DNA of 64,000 nt, from positions 124,001-188,000 of the forward strand of contig CANTFK010000891.1 in assembly GCA_947646735.1 (NCBI GenBank), given 5' to 3'. The notes beneath the pieces were generated by a model that was given only the letters and a program-made list of their open reading frames with translations, made no database searches and had not been told where the DNA came from. Positions 21,329 to 33,265 of this stretch are shown here, piece after piece; the stretch's first letter is position 1, and each line of letters starts with the position of its first letter. The DNA comes from Peronospora farinosa (lineage: Eukaryota > Oomycota > Peronosporomycetes > Peronosporales > Peronosporaceae). Position numbers and translations under genes: made by a program.

Positions 21329-22618
21329 TGCGCGCCACCACGCAGCTTCTGTTCGGCTGCATCACGTACAGGCTGAAAGTACGCGTGCTGCATAGCCTCC
21401 TTTGCCGTCAGACGCTCTTGGTGGTCATAACGCAGCAAACCATCTAGGAAGTCGATGGCCTCGGCGGACACCAAATGCTTATTGTCTTGTGTGACAAATT
21501 TCTCCCACGGCTTCTTCGTGTGCGTGCCCAGGATACCGTCGTACTGCGGGTCGAGCTCCAGATCGTACGTCGTGAGGTAGTCAAATAGCTCATCCGTACC
21601 CTTCACCTTGGCAATCTTTACCAACTGGTCGCAATTGTCATGGCCATGGAAAAATGGCTCCTTACGGAAGATCATGGCCGCAAACATACAGCCCAGACTC
21701 CACATGTCCAGCGAATAGTCGTACTCCTGCATATCCACTAATAGCTCGGGTCCCTTAAAGTAGCGACTAGCCACACGCACGTTGTATTCACGGCCTGGGT
21801 GGTAGAACTCAGCGAGACCCCAATCAATCAGACGCAGTTGTCGTTTTTCGTGGTCAATCATGACATTATGCGGCTTGACATCGCGATGCATGATGCCGTT
21901 TGCATGGCAGTAGTCCAATGCCTTCAGCAGCTCGAACAAGTAGTAGCGGATATCGAAGTCGCTCAGCGTCGGGTACAGTGTCTTAAAGTCCGTGTTGTTA
22001 ACATACTCGGTTACTAGACTCGGGGTCTTGGACTGCGGGTCGCGTACCACATCTAGCAGCTGGATAATGTTTACGCCACCCGACAGGTTCTGCAAAATCT
22101 TGATCTCACTACAAGGACCATAACGAAACAAAGAAAATAAACAACACAGTACATGGTCAGTTTCTGCAGCCAAGTCCGCTTGATAAGCTCTCCAGGCATA
22201 CGTACCGTTTAATCTTTTTCTTCTTGACCGGCTTGAGAATCTTAATAACGCAGCGGGAATTACTGGCTACATTGTAGCCCTCAAATACCTCACTATATTT
22301 GCCTCGGCCAATCTTGCGGATCACCTCGTAGTTGTCTTGGTCCCTGCGTAATTCACAACATAACGTCGGTGAGCCATCCCTAAATAATAGAGAGAAAAGA
22401 CGATACCGCTTCATTCGATTGATGCTGCATATCGCTCAATGCGTGGGAATAAGCACCTCTTCCCTTCTTCAAGCGAAAGATTTCGAGAGAGTAGTAGGGA
22501 CGAAGGGGCAGAAAAAAAGACGAGATACGTACCCCCAGGCGACATTCAGTGTCTCGTAGTCCCAGTACTCGCGTGGACGGGTCTCATTTACGTCGCAATA
22601 CACACGCGCGCGACTCAT
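21286..22618 (-). CDS. CK2A: Casein kinase 2 catalytic (alpha) subunit
   Basis: Three exons, 22618-22533, 22343-22206 and 22108-21286, join to 348 residues; introns are about 189 and 97 bp, both with GTACGT donors. The start [20 protein letters not shown] is the canonical CK2 alpha N-terminus, so the ATG at 22618 was chosen over an in-frame ATG at 22669. Hallmarks are the Gly loop [11 protein letters not shown], the basic cluster [10 protein letters not shown] used for substrate selection and nuclear import, [13 protein letters not shown] in place of DFG ([12 protein letters not shown]), and [15 protein letters not shown]2 is a constitutively active Ser/Thr kinase for acidic sites, acting in nucleus and cytoplasm with beta subunits. 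Length is normal for the family and no defects are seen. Confidence 0.94.
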
Positions 22619-23002
22619 ACTTTGGTCGCCGCCTTCTCTTTTAACCAGACTTCTTTTTTGGAAGGCCACGGCGAGTTTGTAAACAGCTTACAAAGATCAG
22701 GTATAATGATGATTTGGAGTTTGTAAAGTCCATCTTCCTTTTTTCTGACAACTGGATCCCCTAACATGCAACAAAATGACACAAATGCCTTCTTAAACAT
22801 TTGACAGTGAAATTGTATATAATAATGAGCTACAGTTGTCTACTATAAGACGGATTGCGATCGAGGTCCACTAAGAGAAGAAGAATCTACCATGGAGCTT
22901 TGCTGGCCTCCGAAGCGGGAACTAGTACGTTGGTCACACACAAATACACGTAAGACTTGTACACATTGCGCACAACCAAATTTATTGTTGGTAAGCTGCT
23001 CC
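22619..23002. other. CK2 upstream region up to the transposon block
   Basis: No gene is recognised. The reading frames across 22615-22800 are short and lack motifs. The sequence leads into the transposon-rich block that starts at about 23003. Confidence 0.45.
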
Positions 23003-23083
23003 TGTAACGGGGTAACCCCATTACATAATTGTGGCACTAGCATCAGTGCAAGTAGACTATATGTAATTGAATGCCATGTTACA
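23003..23083 (+). repeat. Internally deleted gypsy LTR remnant
   Basis: Starts TGTAACGGGG and ends GTTACA, the same termini as the solo LTR at 24935, but is only 81 bp long. It is followed two bases later by TGGTAGCACTTCGTGG, in the position of a tRNA primer-binding site. Interpreted as an LTR that has lost its middle. Confidence 0.5.
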
Positions 23084-23094
23084 CCTGGTAGCAC

Positions 23095-24350
23095 TTCGTG
23101 GTCACAACGACATGTGGTGAAGTGGGTTCTCAAAATTGTATGATGAGACCCCAAACCACTCACTGTGCCGGGACTGCCTACAGTCGGAGGGGGTACCCCG
23201 ATGCCGCGCATGGACCTTCTCTCACCTTGTGTACCCTTCGGCTGGTGTGTTGCACTCTTCGGAAGAATTGATGAGGATGTAGACGTCTGCCTTGAGGAAG
23301 GTAGACCTGGGGGGGGGGCCTCGAGTGGATATGCTTCACTCGGTGGTCCGGCAGGTGGCCACTCGATCGACCTGTCGAGAGTGGGCTTAGAGCCAAATTC
23401 TTTAGGGAGCTTGTCGTCCCTGACCTTTTCCTTCTTTTTTCAGGGGTATTAACCACCTGAACTTTCCTTTGCTCCCGGGCCGTGAGGTAAGGGAGACCGC
23501 TTACGATAGCGGGTCTTGGGGGGTGTTGCTACTCGAACGAGCTCACAGGCCAAATATATCCTGGAGCTCTATTCACACTTGAACTTAACCACAGAACTGT
23601 CTTCATCGGGGGTAAAAATGTATCCCTTCCCGGAACAGATGGTAGCTTAGAGCAAGTTGTTTTTTTTGGTTGACGGAGTCGTGCAACGTAGATCGCAAAG
23701 TGAGTAGTATTTACATATAGTCCTATCCTTTTAAATCCCTTACCTTATCCTTTCCTGAATATCTGATTCCTTGCGTCGAGTGGTCTGATCCTTGTGTTAA
23801 GTGTTCAGAAGTGGCTGAATCCCGAAAGGCCGAAGTCGACCGACGAGCGACCCAGGTCTACCAACGAGGTACCGGGTCAACCGATGAGAAATCGAGGTCG
23901 ACCGAAGAAGAGCCGGGTATACCGACAAAGGACCGAGGTCGACCGACGAGACACCCAGGTCTACCAACGAGGTACCAGGTGTACCGACGAGGGAACTAAA
24001 TCTACCGATGAGGGACCGGGTCGACCATTGAGGGAACGAGTCTACCGACGAGGGGCCGAGGTCGACAAACGAGGGGCCGAGGTCGACCGACGAGGGACCC
24101 AGGTCTGACAACGAGGAATCGGGTCGACCAATAAGGGACCATGTTCGCCTCTCTTCAGTACCGATTAATCGGTATCCTGATGCTCATTTTTTCGTGGGTC
24201 CTGCTATTTGTTCACCGCCAACGGTCGCTTCCCCACGGGGCCCCTATCTCTCTGGTGATACACGGTGTTTTATACTCCGAATCCAACTGGATTCTGGGGT
24301 TTCTATATCTTAAAACAAGCACTTCACCACAGACACGTTCGCTATGAAAC
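23095..24350 (+). repeat. Left arm of long inverted repeat (gypsy leader/untranslated sequence)
   Basis: Nearly the whole segment recurs in reverse orientation at about 25385-26690. Landmarks shared by the arms are GACTGCCTACAGTCGG near 23170 and near 26590 on the opposite strand, GGTTGACGGAGTCGTG, the TAGTCCTATCCTTTT stretch, a 21-bp minisatellite, and CAACGGTCGCTT. The left arm lacks about 130 bp present in the right arm, which there look like a tandem duplication of a TCCCTTCCCGGAACAG-type segment. No coding function is recognised. This is probably the untranslated leader or a long LTR of a gypsy element. Confidence 0.65.
23826..24140 (+). repeat. 21-bp minisatellite, about 15 diverged copies
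   Basis: Period is 20-21 bp, with a consensus close to GGACCGAGGTCGACCGACGAG. Variants alternate between GAGGTCGACC, CAGGTCTACC and CGGGTCGACC. Copies are diverged, so the array is old. A homologous array lies in the right arm of the inverted repeat. Confidence 0.75.
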
Positions 24351-24559
24351 CAGCAGATGTGAAACGTCATCACGCGTTGCGTGATGACTTCTGCCATTCG
24401 TGTAATCTCGATGGCAAATGATACAGCGTATGCTGCGACCGTTCGGCGTCCCCGCTGTCGGTGCCATGTTTCTCGCTTGAGTGGAGAAGAGCAGCATGCA
24501 ACCATCGCCAAGTACTCTACAGCGGCATGGTTCATAACAGGCTGACCTGTTGAGAGAGC

Positions 24560-24720
24560 AAGGCGCACAACAATCTACTTGTTGGTTAAGGCCACATTCA
24601 TCAAATGTGTTTTCACGTCTGTCAAGGCCGATGCGCGATTTCGCGCCGAGCTACTTCGACGATGTGTTCGTCCATAGCAGGACAATAGGTGGCAAGACAG
24701 AGATGGCGATCGTTTTTCCA
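24560..24720 (+). pseudogene. Gypsy reverse-transcriptase fragment
   Basis: Encodes RPMRDFAPSYFDDVFVHSRT, which contains the YFDD catalytic motif of the Ty3/gypsy reverse transcriptase. It matches the corresponding region of the larger element at about 29610-29680 but is isolated and followed by unrelated sequence. Confidence 0.7.
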
Positions 24721-24934
24721 GTGGCTTTTAAGTCTTGTACTTAATCTATATCTAGACATCTTAATCTTCTTGGAACTCTCGGTGAAATTACGCGTCTTCC
24801 AAAGATCTAGGCACGCGCACCATTGTGATGGAGTGGATTTTAGTTTGTATAATAACACTCCTAACTACTCACTGTGCCGGACTTGCCGACTGTCGGAGGG
24901 GGTACCCCGATGCCGCGTATGGACCTTCTCTCGC

Positions 24935-25254
24935 TGTAATGGGGTTAAACTATTACATACGTAGTTTCAGGATAATACATAATTACATAAGTAGGCATAG
25001 GGCAGTATCCGATTAGCGGATACTGCGCGTCACTTTTATTATTGGTTTATTAATAAGGCGCCAGACCCAATAATTAGCCAATAATAAATTGACTTCCATA
25101 TTGAGTGGTTCCCATGAGCTAGGGAACATATTCGCACTTACTGCGAATTTAAACTAAAACAAAAATAAAACAGAGTTATATTTACGAGTTGATTAAGAGC
25201 GCTTTCTCAACACCCTTTTAGTGTAAGACGGTAACGGGTCCTTATCCCGTTACA
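24935..25254 (+). repeat. Solo LTR (Ty3/gypsy type)
   Basis: A 320-bp element bounded by the inverted termini TGTAATGGG and CCCGTTACA. It is followed two bases on by TGGTAGAAC, in the primer-binding-site position. The interior is AT-rich. The same termini occur in the deleted LTR at 23003. Confidence 0.6.
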
Positions 25255-25384
25255 CCTGGTAGAACTTTCGTAGTCCTTCCAATGACCAGATTTGAGATGA
25301 CATGGACGAGTCTTAGGTGGCTCCAGCGGTCTCATTGGAACATTCTTACTTCCCACATCTCACCTCGGATGAGTGGCAGGCACT

Positions 25385-26690
25385 ACACCGCTGTGGTGAA
25401 GTGTCTTTTTAAATTGTGAAGAACATAGAGGCCAATTGGAATAAAGGGACAAGGGGTCGTGGCCCAGGGAGAAGGGACCACGCACCAAAAAAGAAGGGAC
25501 CGGAGAGATAAGGAACCTCGTAGTAAAGCGACCGTTGGCTGAGAATGTGAAAGACAAACAAAGGAGAGGTCATTACCAGGGTACCGTTTAACCGGTACCG
25601 AAGGGAGTCGACCATGGCCCCCTTTGAAAGGACCGGTCCCTCATCGGTAGACCTGGGTCCCTCTTCGGACGACGTCGGCCCCTCATTGGTAGACCCGGTC
25701 CCTCATTGGTCGATCCGGTCCCTCATCGGTCGATCCGGTCCCTCATCGGTTGACCTAGGTAGACCTCAGCCCCTTGTCGGTAAAATCGGTCCCTCATTGG
25801 TCGGCCTGGGTCTCGCGTCGTTCATCCACTCCTGACCAGTTAACACAAGGATCAGACCAATCGACGCAAGGAATCAGAGATTCAGGAAAGGATAAGGTAA
25901 GGGATTTAAAAGGATAGGACTATATATAAATACTACTCAATTTGCGATCTACTTGGCAAGTCTTCTTCACGCTGTAAAGGAACTCGAGTCTGGCCACACG
26001 CCTGTTCGGGGAAGGGATATATCTGAGCCCCCCTCCCCCCGTTTAAGACAGGGTGTGGTTAGACTCAAGTGCAGCTAAACCCCACGTGGCACGACTCCGT
26101 CAACCAAAAAAACAACTTGCTCTAAGCTACCATCTGTTCCGGGAAGGGATACATTTTTACCCCCGATGAAGACAGTTCTGTGGTTAAGTTCAAGTGTGAA
26201 TAGAGCTCCAGGATATATTTGGCCTGTGAGCTCGTTCGAGTAGCAACACCCCCCAAGACCCGCTATCGTAAGCGGTATCCCTTACCTCACGGCCCGGGAG
26301 CAAAGGAAAGTTCAGGTGGTTAATACCCCTGAAAAAAGAAGGAAAAGGTCAGGGACGACAAGCTCCCTGAAGAATTTGGCTCTAAGCCCACTCTCGACAG
26401 GTCGATCGAGTGGCCACCTGCCGGACCACCGAGTGAAGCATATCCACTCGAGGCCCCCCCCAGGTCTACCTTCCTCAAGGCAGACGTCTACATCCTCATC
26501 AATTCTTCCGAAGAGTGCAACACACCAGCCGACGGGTACACAAGGTGAGAGAAGGTCCATGCGCGGCATCGGGGTACCCCCTCCGACTGTAGGCAGTCCC
26601 GGCACAGTGAGTGGTTTGGGGTCTCATCATACACTTTTGAGAACCCACTCCGCCACACCGCCTCGCGGCGGTGTTCTGGTCACACTATCG
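25385..26690 (-). repeat. Right arm of long inverted repeat
   Basis: Reverse-orientation counterpart of 23095-24350. It contains its own minisatellite block at about 25629-25822 (roughly ten copies of CCCTCATCGGTCGACCGGT-like units) and an extra 130-bp segment at about 25960-26085. It directly abuts the gag region of the plus-strand gypsy element, in the wrong orientation to be that element's own leader. Confidence 0.65.
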
Positions 26691-26709
26691 CGACGTAGCT
26701 GCTGAGCAC

Positions 26710-27520
26710 AGCGATGTCCGATGATCATCGTGCCGCCATCCAAGACTTTATGATGCGCGAGCTCGCCGAAGCGAATCGGCGAGTATAGACCCCCTCGCGC
26801 ACTTCGCACCATGACGCTATCAAGATGGAGACGTCAACATACTCCGGCGATGGTCCGGATTGTCCCTCCCCTTAATTGTTGGTTTTGTAAGGTGGATATT
26901 GTGATTGCGTCAAGATTGATCGACGCTCCGACGGCCAAGGCTAATTCTCTGTTGTCCCGGCTTGTTGGCAAAGCCAAGGAATGGGCTCTCGGGAAGCTCG
27001 TCGTAGATGAGTCGGCGTTCTCTCCGCTGGAAGATATTCAGCGTGACTTATGACTGTCTTTCGAGCCCCCAAGATAAATATATCTGCTGTGCAGACTTCT
27101 TTTCACTCAGACAGGGCAAGCATGTCGATGCGTGACTACGTACAAAAGACACGACATCTTGCTTCGCGTATTACCACGCAGCCAATTGACATGGCCTTAC
27201 AAGTCCATGTCTTTACTTTCGCTATGCAGGAGGGCATGACGCGTTACTGCCTCACACAGGCTGAATCAAAGTTTCTCGAGGAGTCATTTGCCCTCGCACT
27301 TCGTGAGAATTACACTGTCGCGTCGTCTTACCTGCACGCAGCGTCACAACATCCCCGAACGTCTAACCCAGAGCCAATGAATATTGATGCAATTGAGATG
27401 CAATTGATTCCTCTCGTGGCCGCGACATTCGCAATCGTAACACGATAAAGTGTTAACATTGTGGCAAGACAGTCCATCGCGCGGCTGTTTGTAGAGCACC
27501 AACGCCGGTGACTATGGACA
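26710..27520 (+). pseudogene. Gypsy gag remnant
   Basis: Two frames are joined across a stop near 27053. The first contains LVGKAKEWALGKLVVDE and the second MSMRDYVQKTRHLASRI and LEESFALALRENY, both typical of retrotransposon gag. A CCHC zinc knuckle follows at about 27450-27500, with HCGKTVHRAAVC readable, but an in-frame TAA sits directly after its first cysteine. Confidence 0.8.
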
Positions 27521-27689
27521 CAGCTGTCACACGAGGAGATAATGTGACCCCAATTGTTCCCCCAAAAACGATCGATTCCAGTAGGCGCGGGGCGCCCTAC
27601 TGGCAAAAAGGGAGCCCCGAGTACTCAGGTGGCAGCTCGGGCCTCTAAGTGATTAATACCCCCTTCAATGCCACCAATATGCGCGATTA

Positions 27690-28110
27690 TTCGAGACTGA
27701 TTATTATCAGTATCATTGTTTCTGGAGGTGAAGCGACCACTTCGAGCGTTGCTTTATTCTGGCTCTTCCAACAACTTCTTTCGTGCATCCTGTTTGTCCC
27801 TTCTCCCGTCCACTGTCACGGTTCGAAAAAGGTCCAGGTGACATCGTTTTAAAATTTGCCGATGGACAACGAAAACGTGTTCCGCGAAAACAGTAATTTT
27901 ACCGTACACCTTCGATGGTTTCCAGAGTCAAGACGAATCTTTGGTGTACGAGATGAATTATGCAAAGATTGGCTCTCTCGGTACGTCAAACGACGAAGCG
28001 GTTATGACGTCAGTGAAGTGTTTACTCATTTGTTTGTCGCTTCATCCGATTGGCCTCACGTCAGGGTCGTGAACGAACTCGTCACGACTAGGAGTCAACA
28101 CAGAGAGAGC
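27690..28110 (+). pseudogene. Gypsy aspartic protease remnant
   Basis: The frame reads LLYSGSSNNFFRAS where an aspartic protease has a D-S/T-G triad, so the catalytic Asp is a Tyr codon (TAT). FADGQRKRVPR, the next conserved block, lies in a different frame after a frameshift. Confidence 0.7.
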
Positions 28111-28179
28111 GATGGCACACTGTGCAAAAGAAGTTACAAATTGAAACTACAACTAATGATTCTAATATCAATAAATTAA

Positions 28180-29200
28180 ACAATGATTCTATTTTTTTTT
28201 AAGAAAATTACTCAAAATATACAAAATACTCAAAAAATCCTTATCATTTAGTAGATCCAAGTCCTTGGCCTTTTCTTATTTCATTTGGATTATTTTTTTA
28301 ACGTTTGGGGGTGCAATGTATTTTCATGGTTATATAGGTAGTAATATTTTGCGCAGTATGTTCCGTTACAGTGATGGATCCACAGAACTAGGTGGTCGAA
28401 CAGCGGTTCCCGCATACACATACATCAGTTTAACAAGAGTTCCCGATTATCAGCGAGGCGGTCGAACAGGGGCTCCCGCATACAAGCACATTGGACGAGC
28501 AGGTCTCCCTATCAATATCGAGGCGGTCGAGCAGGGGCTTCCGCAAACGAGTGAGGCGGTCGAAGACGAGCTCCCGCCTTTAATTGACGAGAATGGGTGG
28601 ACTATGGATCCGCATGAGACTGACGTGGTGGATACAGATCTCCCACGTCTAGAGGGGGGGGGGTACATCATCCCCTTGTGATAGCAACGTGCCAGTCTCG
28701 ATCAGGGGCTCGAGACGCAAGAGAACACGCAAGAAAGGAGCACGCCGATCACCGAGACGACGCCAATCGCATCAAATTGCTGATGCAGATGATTTCATAG
28801 TGACGGATCCGTAATTGCGCTTAAATACGTGGAGAGATCTCCACAACGTGGCCGCTACAATGAGGTAGCGATCCCACCGTGCAATGCTGCAGAGATCACA
28901 TTTCTGTCAGACCTCTCATGGAAAGATTTTCTTCACGACCGCAAGACCGGCGACATCGAACAAGTGTGCGTCGTTTCAGCCGCTGAGCATCCAGTGAAGA
29001 AGTTATGGAGGCTCTCCCAAAGAGCGCCGATCCTAAATAGCGCGCGAAGAACGCGTTGATGCACAGTATTAAGATGCTCTTCGTGCTTCGGGAAACCCTG
29101 TATACGATATCGCCCGCGAGTACGCCGATATTTTCCCGGAGAAAATTCCAGTTGACCTTTTAGCGTATTGTGGAGTGCAGCACGAGATAGATCTCGTGCC
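28180..29200 (+). pseudogene. Gypsy protease-RT linker remnant
   Basis: Starts AT-rich, then encodes Glu/Val-rich repeats such as EAVEQGLPQTSEAVEDELP in an open stretch (28265-28681). It then gives fragments leading to the reverse transcriptase (ADIFPEKIPVDLLAY near 29130). A nonfunctional linker between the protease and RT domains. Confidence 0.55.
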
Positions 29201-30663
29201 ATGACCGAAGTATTGCGTGACACGGCAGTGGCCTTTACCGCGTAATTAAGTCATCGCTAGTGATAATTTTTTGCGGGTCCCCGTAAGGCTGCCCATGTCC
29301 GCGAGAGTATCTCGCCCGACATTCTGTGTGAAGAAAGCCACCGGCGGCTGGCGCATTGTGCACGCTTTCAAAAAGCCTGAATGACGCCACGAACCCGGCT
29401 CAAATGCCTATTCCTCGAAAATACATGGTATTGGGTGGACCGAGATCTACAGTGCCATAGATCTGACAGACGGCCTCTATCAGTTCCTCATGAAAGACAG
29501 TGACATTCCGTTTACTACGTTCACCTCAAGCTGGATGCTTTGGGAGTGGCTAGTCATGCCACAAGGCCTTAAGAATGCTCCAGCTAAGTTCAATTAGATG
29601 GTGATACAAGTATTTCGTCCACTTCGCGATTTTGCATCGAGCTACTTTGATGATACTTTTGTTCACAGCCGCGCTGAGCAAAAGCTCAGCGCTACGGAGG
29701 TACACCATCGACACTTGAAGCAGGTGTTTCAAGTTATGCGCGAGAATAAATTGTATGCGAATTTGAATAGATGTGTCTTCTGCGCTCCCGAGATTCCAGT
29801 ACTCGGTTGTTACGTCAGCAAGGAAGGTGTCGTCGCTGATCCTGAGAAGATCTCATCGATCTGTTCCTGGCCAACGCCCAGGAACCAAACTGAATTACGT
29901 CAATGGCTCGGTATGGAGAATTACTTGTATAAGTATACGAATTACTATGCTGAGCCAATTCAGCAATTATCGACTTTGCTCAAGAAAGATGCAGTATGGT
30001 TATGGACGGCAGAACATCAATCTTCCTTCGACTCCGTAAAGAAGAGCTTGTCCGAAACGCCAGTGCTGATGCTACCTGATGACTCCAAGCCATTCCACGT
30101 CGTATGTGACGCGAGCAATTTCGCTATAGGATGTGCCCTCATGCAATTTGATGACGAGGGTCGAGAGCGCGTCGTGAGTTTTCAATCACGACAGATGAAA
30201 CCTGCCGAGAAAAATTATCCGGTACACGACAAGGAACTTTTTGGCTATGCGTTACGCGCTAATCAAGTTCAGAGTATATTTTCTCGGCGAGAAGATGTTT
30301 TCTATCTACACAGATCACGCATCATTGCGTACCGCCGTCAAGAGTCCTCACTTGTCCCAGCGTATGGCACGGTGGCTGTCATTTTTTGACGAGTATAATT
30401 TTGTGGTGCATTACAAGCCTGGCAAGAATAACATTCTCGCTGAAGCGCTTTCTCGTCATCCTAATTACGATCCTTGGCGCGACATGGGTCATCAATCAGA
30501 GAATTTTGATGACGACGAAGATATTTGTGTGTGTTGTATTGAGCTGGGGCTAAATGCAATGATTTCGACCCCCGTGCTGTGGATACTAGCTCAGATCGCT
30601 GAATCCTACGATAATGATACCTTCTATGCGAGAATCAACAATTATCTCAGGGACCCGAGCTAA
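29200..30663 (+). pseudogene. Gypsy reverse transcriptase and RNase H remnant
   Basis: RT blocks are readable: FCVKKATGGWRIVHAF, AIDLTDGLYQFLM, VMPQGLKNAPAKFN and SYFDDTFVHSR with the catalytic aspartates still present. RNase H begins with VVCDASNFAIGCALMQ. A frameshift near 30240 moves the rest (IYTDHASLRTA, VVHYKPGKNNILAEALSR) to another frame, and a TAG interrupts the RT at about 29596. Confidence 0.85.
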
Positions 30664-30679
30664 ATTCATTCGCGAAGTG

Positions 30680-31340
30680 AGAAACCAACACGCGGCAACA
30701 TCAAGCGTTACGCGCTTGACGGTCCGTTGCTGACGTACACGATGGACGTCTTTGATTCCCCGCGTGTCGTCATCCCTGCTGATGACGAAATTCGAGCCCG
30801 ATTAATTAATGAGTGTCACGACATCCCAGCTGGCGGACACCTGGGTCGCCAAAAGACGTTTGCGGCTAATTCTCGCGTATATTTTTGGCCGCGAATGTAT
30901 AAGTACATCCAAATTGGGTACGCTCCTGTGAGGCTTGTCAGCGTATTAAGCCCGCGAAGTCTTCACAAGACCCATTGCTTCAGCTTCCGATTGCTACGGA
31001 AGCCTGGCGTTCAGTCAGCATGGATTGTATCTTTGAAATTTAACCGGATGAACAGAAGAGCACGGGCGTATTGGTGTTAGTAGATCGATTCAGCAAAATG
31101 AAGCAGTTTGTCCCTGTCCCCGCCCAAATTACGGCGGAGACGACAGCAAAGATCTTCATTGACCTTATCTTCAAGCATAACGGCTTGCCAGAATCTATTG
31201 TTTCGGACCGTGACCTACGTTTCACTTCGGCTTTTTGGGTCGAATTATTCTGGCTATCAGGCACGCGGTTGATTATGGCTACAGCGGCCCATCCAGAGAC
31301 GGATGGGCAAACGGATCGCTCAATGGTCGAGAGACCTTAA
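30680..31340 (+). pseudogene. Gypsy integrase remnant
   Basis: The N-terminal region around HDIPAGGHLGRQKTF carries the His part of the HHCC zinc finger but loses frame before the cysteines. The core reads VLVDRFSKMKQFVPVPA, GLPESIVSDRDLRFTSAFW and THE-like HPETDGQTDR. It ends in a stop at about 31340. Confidence 0.8.
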
Positions 31341-33265
31341 CTCAACACTCCAGAAACTATGTTGTTACGAACAGGGACCCAAAACCCAGTGTTGAGAACA
31401 GTAAATGGTGTTTATCTGAGGGACTTCGAGCCAGCACCATCTGACTAGGAGGCAAGGAAAGACAATTTTGATGAAAACCGACCAGCAGGAACAACGTGAA
31501 TAGAGAAGCCTCAAGAGGTGACAGATCGAGATGGAAGATTCCCAATCGGAGATGGACCAGCAGATGATAGAGTCGGGGCAAATACTTCTCATGATGAGGT
31601 CTTTGTTTACGAGAGTGGAGACTTATGTGGCAAAGATATAGACAAAAACTGGTCGATTATCCCTGAGGTCACCCCATTCACGGACGAAGTAACTTTAAAG
31701 ACATCCAGATGCCAGACCCTGGTGATACTACAAAGGAATAGGTGGACCGTCTTTGCCAGATTATCTGGCAGAAACAACATTTGCTGATAAGGAAAGGTAA
31801 AGCATCACCACCAGAGGCCCGAGTAGCGGTGTGCGACACTAATTTGGGAAATGCACGACCTATTGCCTAGCTCGTACTGAAATTACATCCCAATTTAGGG
31901 AGAAGCTGGCGGACCTACTAAAGACATCGAGTCATCCAAGATAATCCAGCATTTAACCTCCCCATGGGCCAGTTCGATTGTAATCGTTGTCAAGACAAAT
32001 GGAGTGAATGTAAGGCTGTGCATTGATTACCGGATGATGAGCGAGATGACACAACTCATGGTTTACCCTTGCCTTTTTTAATGAATTGTTAATCGACAAG
32101 GCCATGTGGTATTGCTCACTGGATATGGCTAGCGGTTTTTATGTAGTCAGAATGCATGAACGAGCTCGATTGATTTCGGCCTTTGTAACTTCGCTGGGAT
32201 TATTTGAGTGGAAAAGTATGCCATTGGACTGAAGAATGCGCCGCAGATGTACCATAGATTGTTGGATAATGCTTTATTTGGATTTCTCACGAATTCCGCA
32301 GGGTCAACGCTTGGAAACGGGAGGACCTGTTCGAAAAAGTTCAACCAGAGGTGTACGAAACCATATTGGGACGCCGGTCTTATATCGATGACATTTTTGT
32401 GACTCTCTGTCAGAGAATGACTTATGAGGAAAAGTAAAACGACTTTTGAATGTTTGTGATAAGTGACTATATCAATTAGCGCGGTCAAAGGCTCATGAGG
32501 TTCTCAAAAGGTAAATTATCTTGGCCATCAAGTATCTGTGAAAGGGTTGGAGGCCCACCCTAAAGGACTCCAGTCCTTGGTGGATCTACCGTTTCTCAGT
32601 ACCTAAAAGGATATGCAGTCGTTTCTTGGGAGTCTCAATTACTACAGTCGTTCCTTAGAAGACTACGCGATCTATGCGTCGATCTTGTATGATCTAAGGG
32701 AAATGAATTATCAAGTATTCAGACGCAGAACGAGCGGGACTGGGGACAACCAGGAAGGTGACCAGGAGGAAGACCGATGATCTCGGGTGCAGTTGTACGT
32801 ATAGAATAAGCCCGCTACCACCCCAATCCTCCGCCATTTCGAACCTGGTCGAGAACTGGCCATGATCGTATATGTCAGTTAGTAGGCCATCTCAACATCG
32901 CTGATACAAAAATACGAGGGGTATATATGCCAGTGGTTTTCACGAGTCGGACATTGAAGCCGAATGAGGTTATTCATTGCCTAGTAGATAAGAAAGAGCT
33001 GGAGTTATTGCGAATACTAGGCCTTTGTTATACGTCGTTTGTTAGACGATCAATTGAGAACCTTACTCGGCATTTAATGCTGGCGTGGTTGTTCTGGTCC
33101 CCTGGTCTACAAATCCGCCTTAGGAAGTTCGCTGCTTTCCTGCCCCAATTGACGTTGGAAAAATTGAAGTGTAAACAAATGAAAGATGATAAATTGGTAA
33201 CATTGTCGGCTAGCATTACGCCTCCTAAATATTTGACTTCTATTTTATCATCAATCTCCTTTTAA
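31341..33265 (+). mobile_element. Second degenerate Ty3/gypsy element (different family), pol fragments
   Basis: Fragments of a pol polyprotein are scattered over all three plus frames: VRLCIDYRMMSEMTQLMVYP, WYCSLDMAS, GLKNAPQMYHRLLDNALFGF, SYIDDIFVTL with a YIDD catalytic motif, and an RNase H piece FTSRTLKPNEVI near 32940. The first family in this window uses YFDD, so this is another lineage. It ends at the left edge of the tRNA array with no LTR seen. Confidence 0.75.

Larger units (their letters stand above)
24350..25384. other. Spacer of the inverted repeat with nested retroelement pieces
   Basis: Holds a short reverse-transcriptase fragment (about 24560-24720), a truncated copy of the leader (about 24868-24925, with GTCGGAGGGGGTACCCCGAT), and the solo LTR. 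The stretch 24350-24550 is not recognised. Confidence 0.5.
26700..31340 (+). mobile_element. Degenerate Ty3/gypsy retrotransposon internal region
   Basis: Gag, protease, reverse transcriptase, RNase H and integrase remnants occur in the canonical gypsy order on the plus strand, all broken by stops and frameshifts. No intact LTR flanks it; the left side is the inverted-repeat arm and the right side is a second decayed element. It is a fossil unable to mobilise itself. The family is of the type common in oomycete genomes. Confidence 0.85.

Noticed and set aside
23165..23452. 95-codon frame shared by both arms of the inverted repeat
   Set aside because: Kept because the arms are duplicates, with frame breaks between them and no protein motif; considered noncoding leader.
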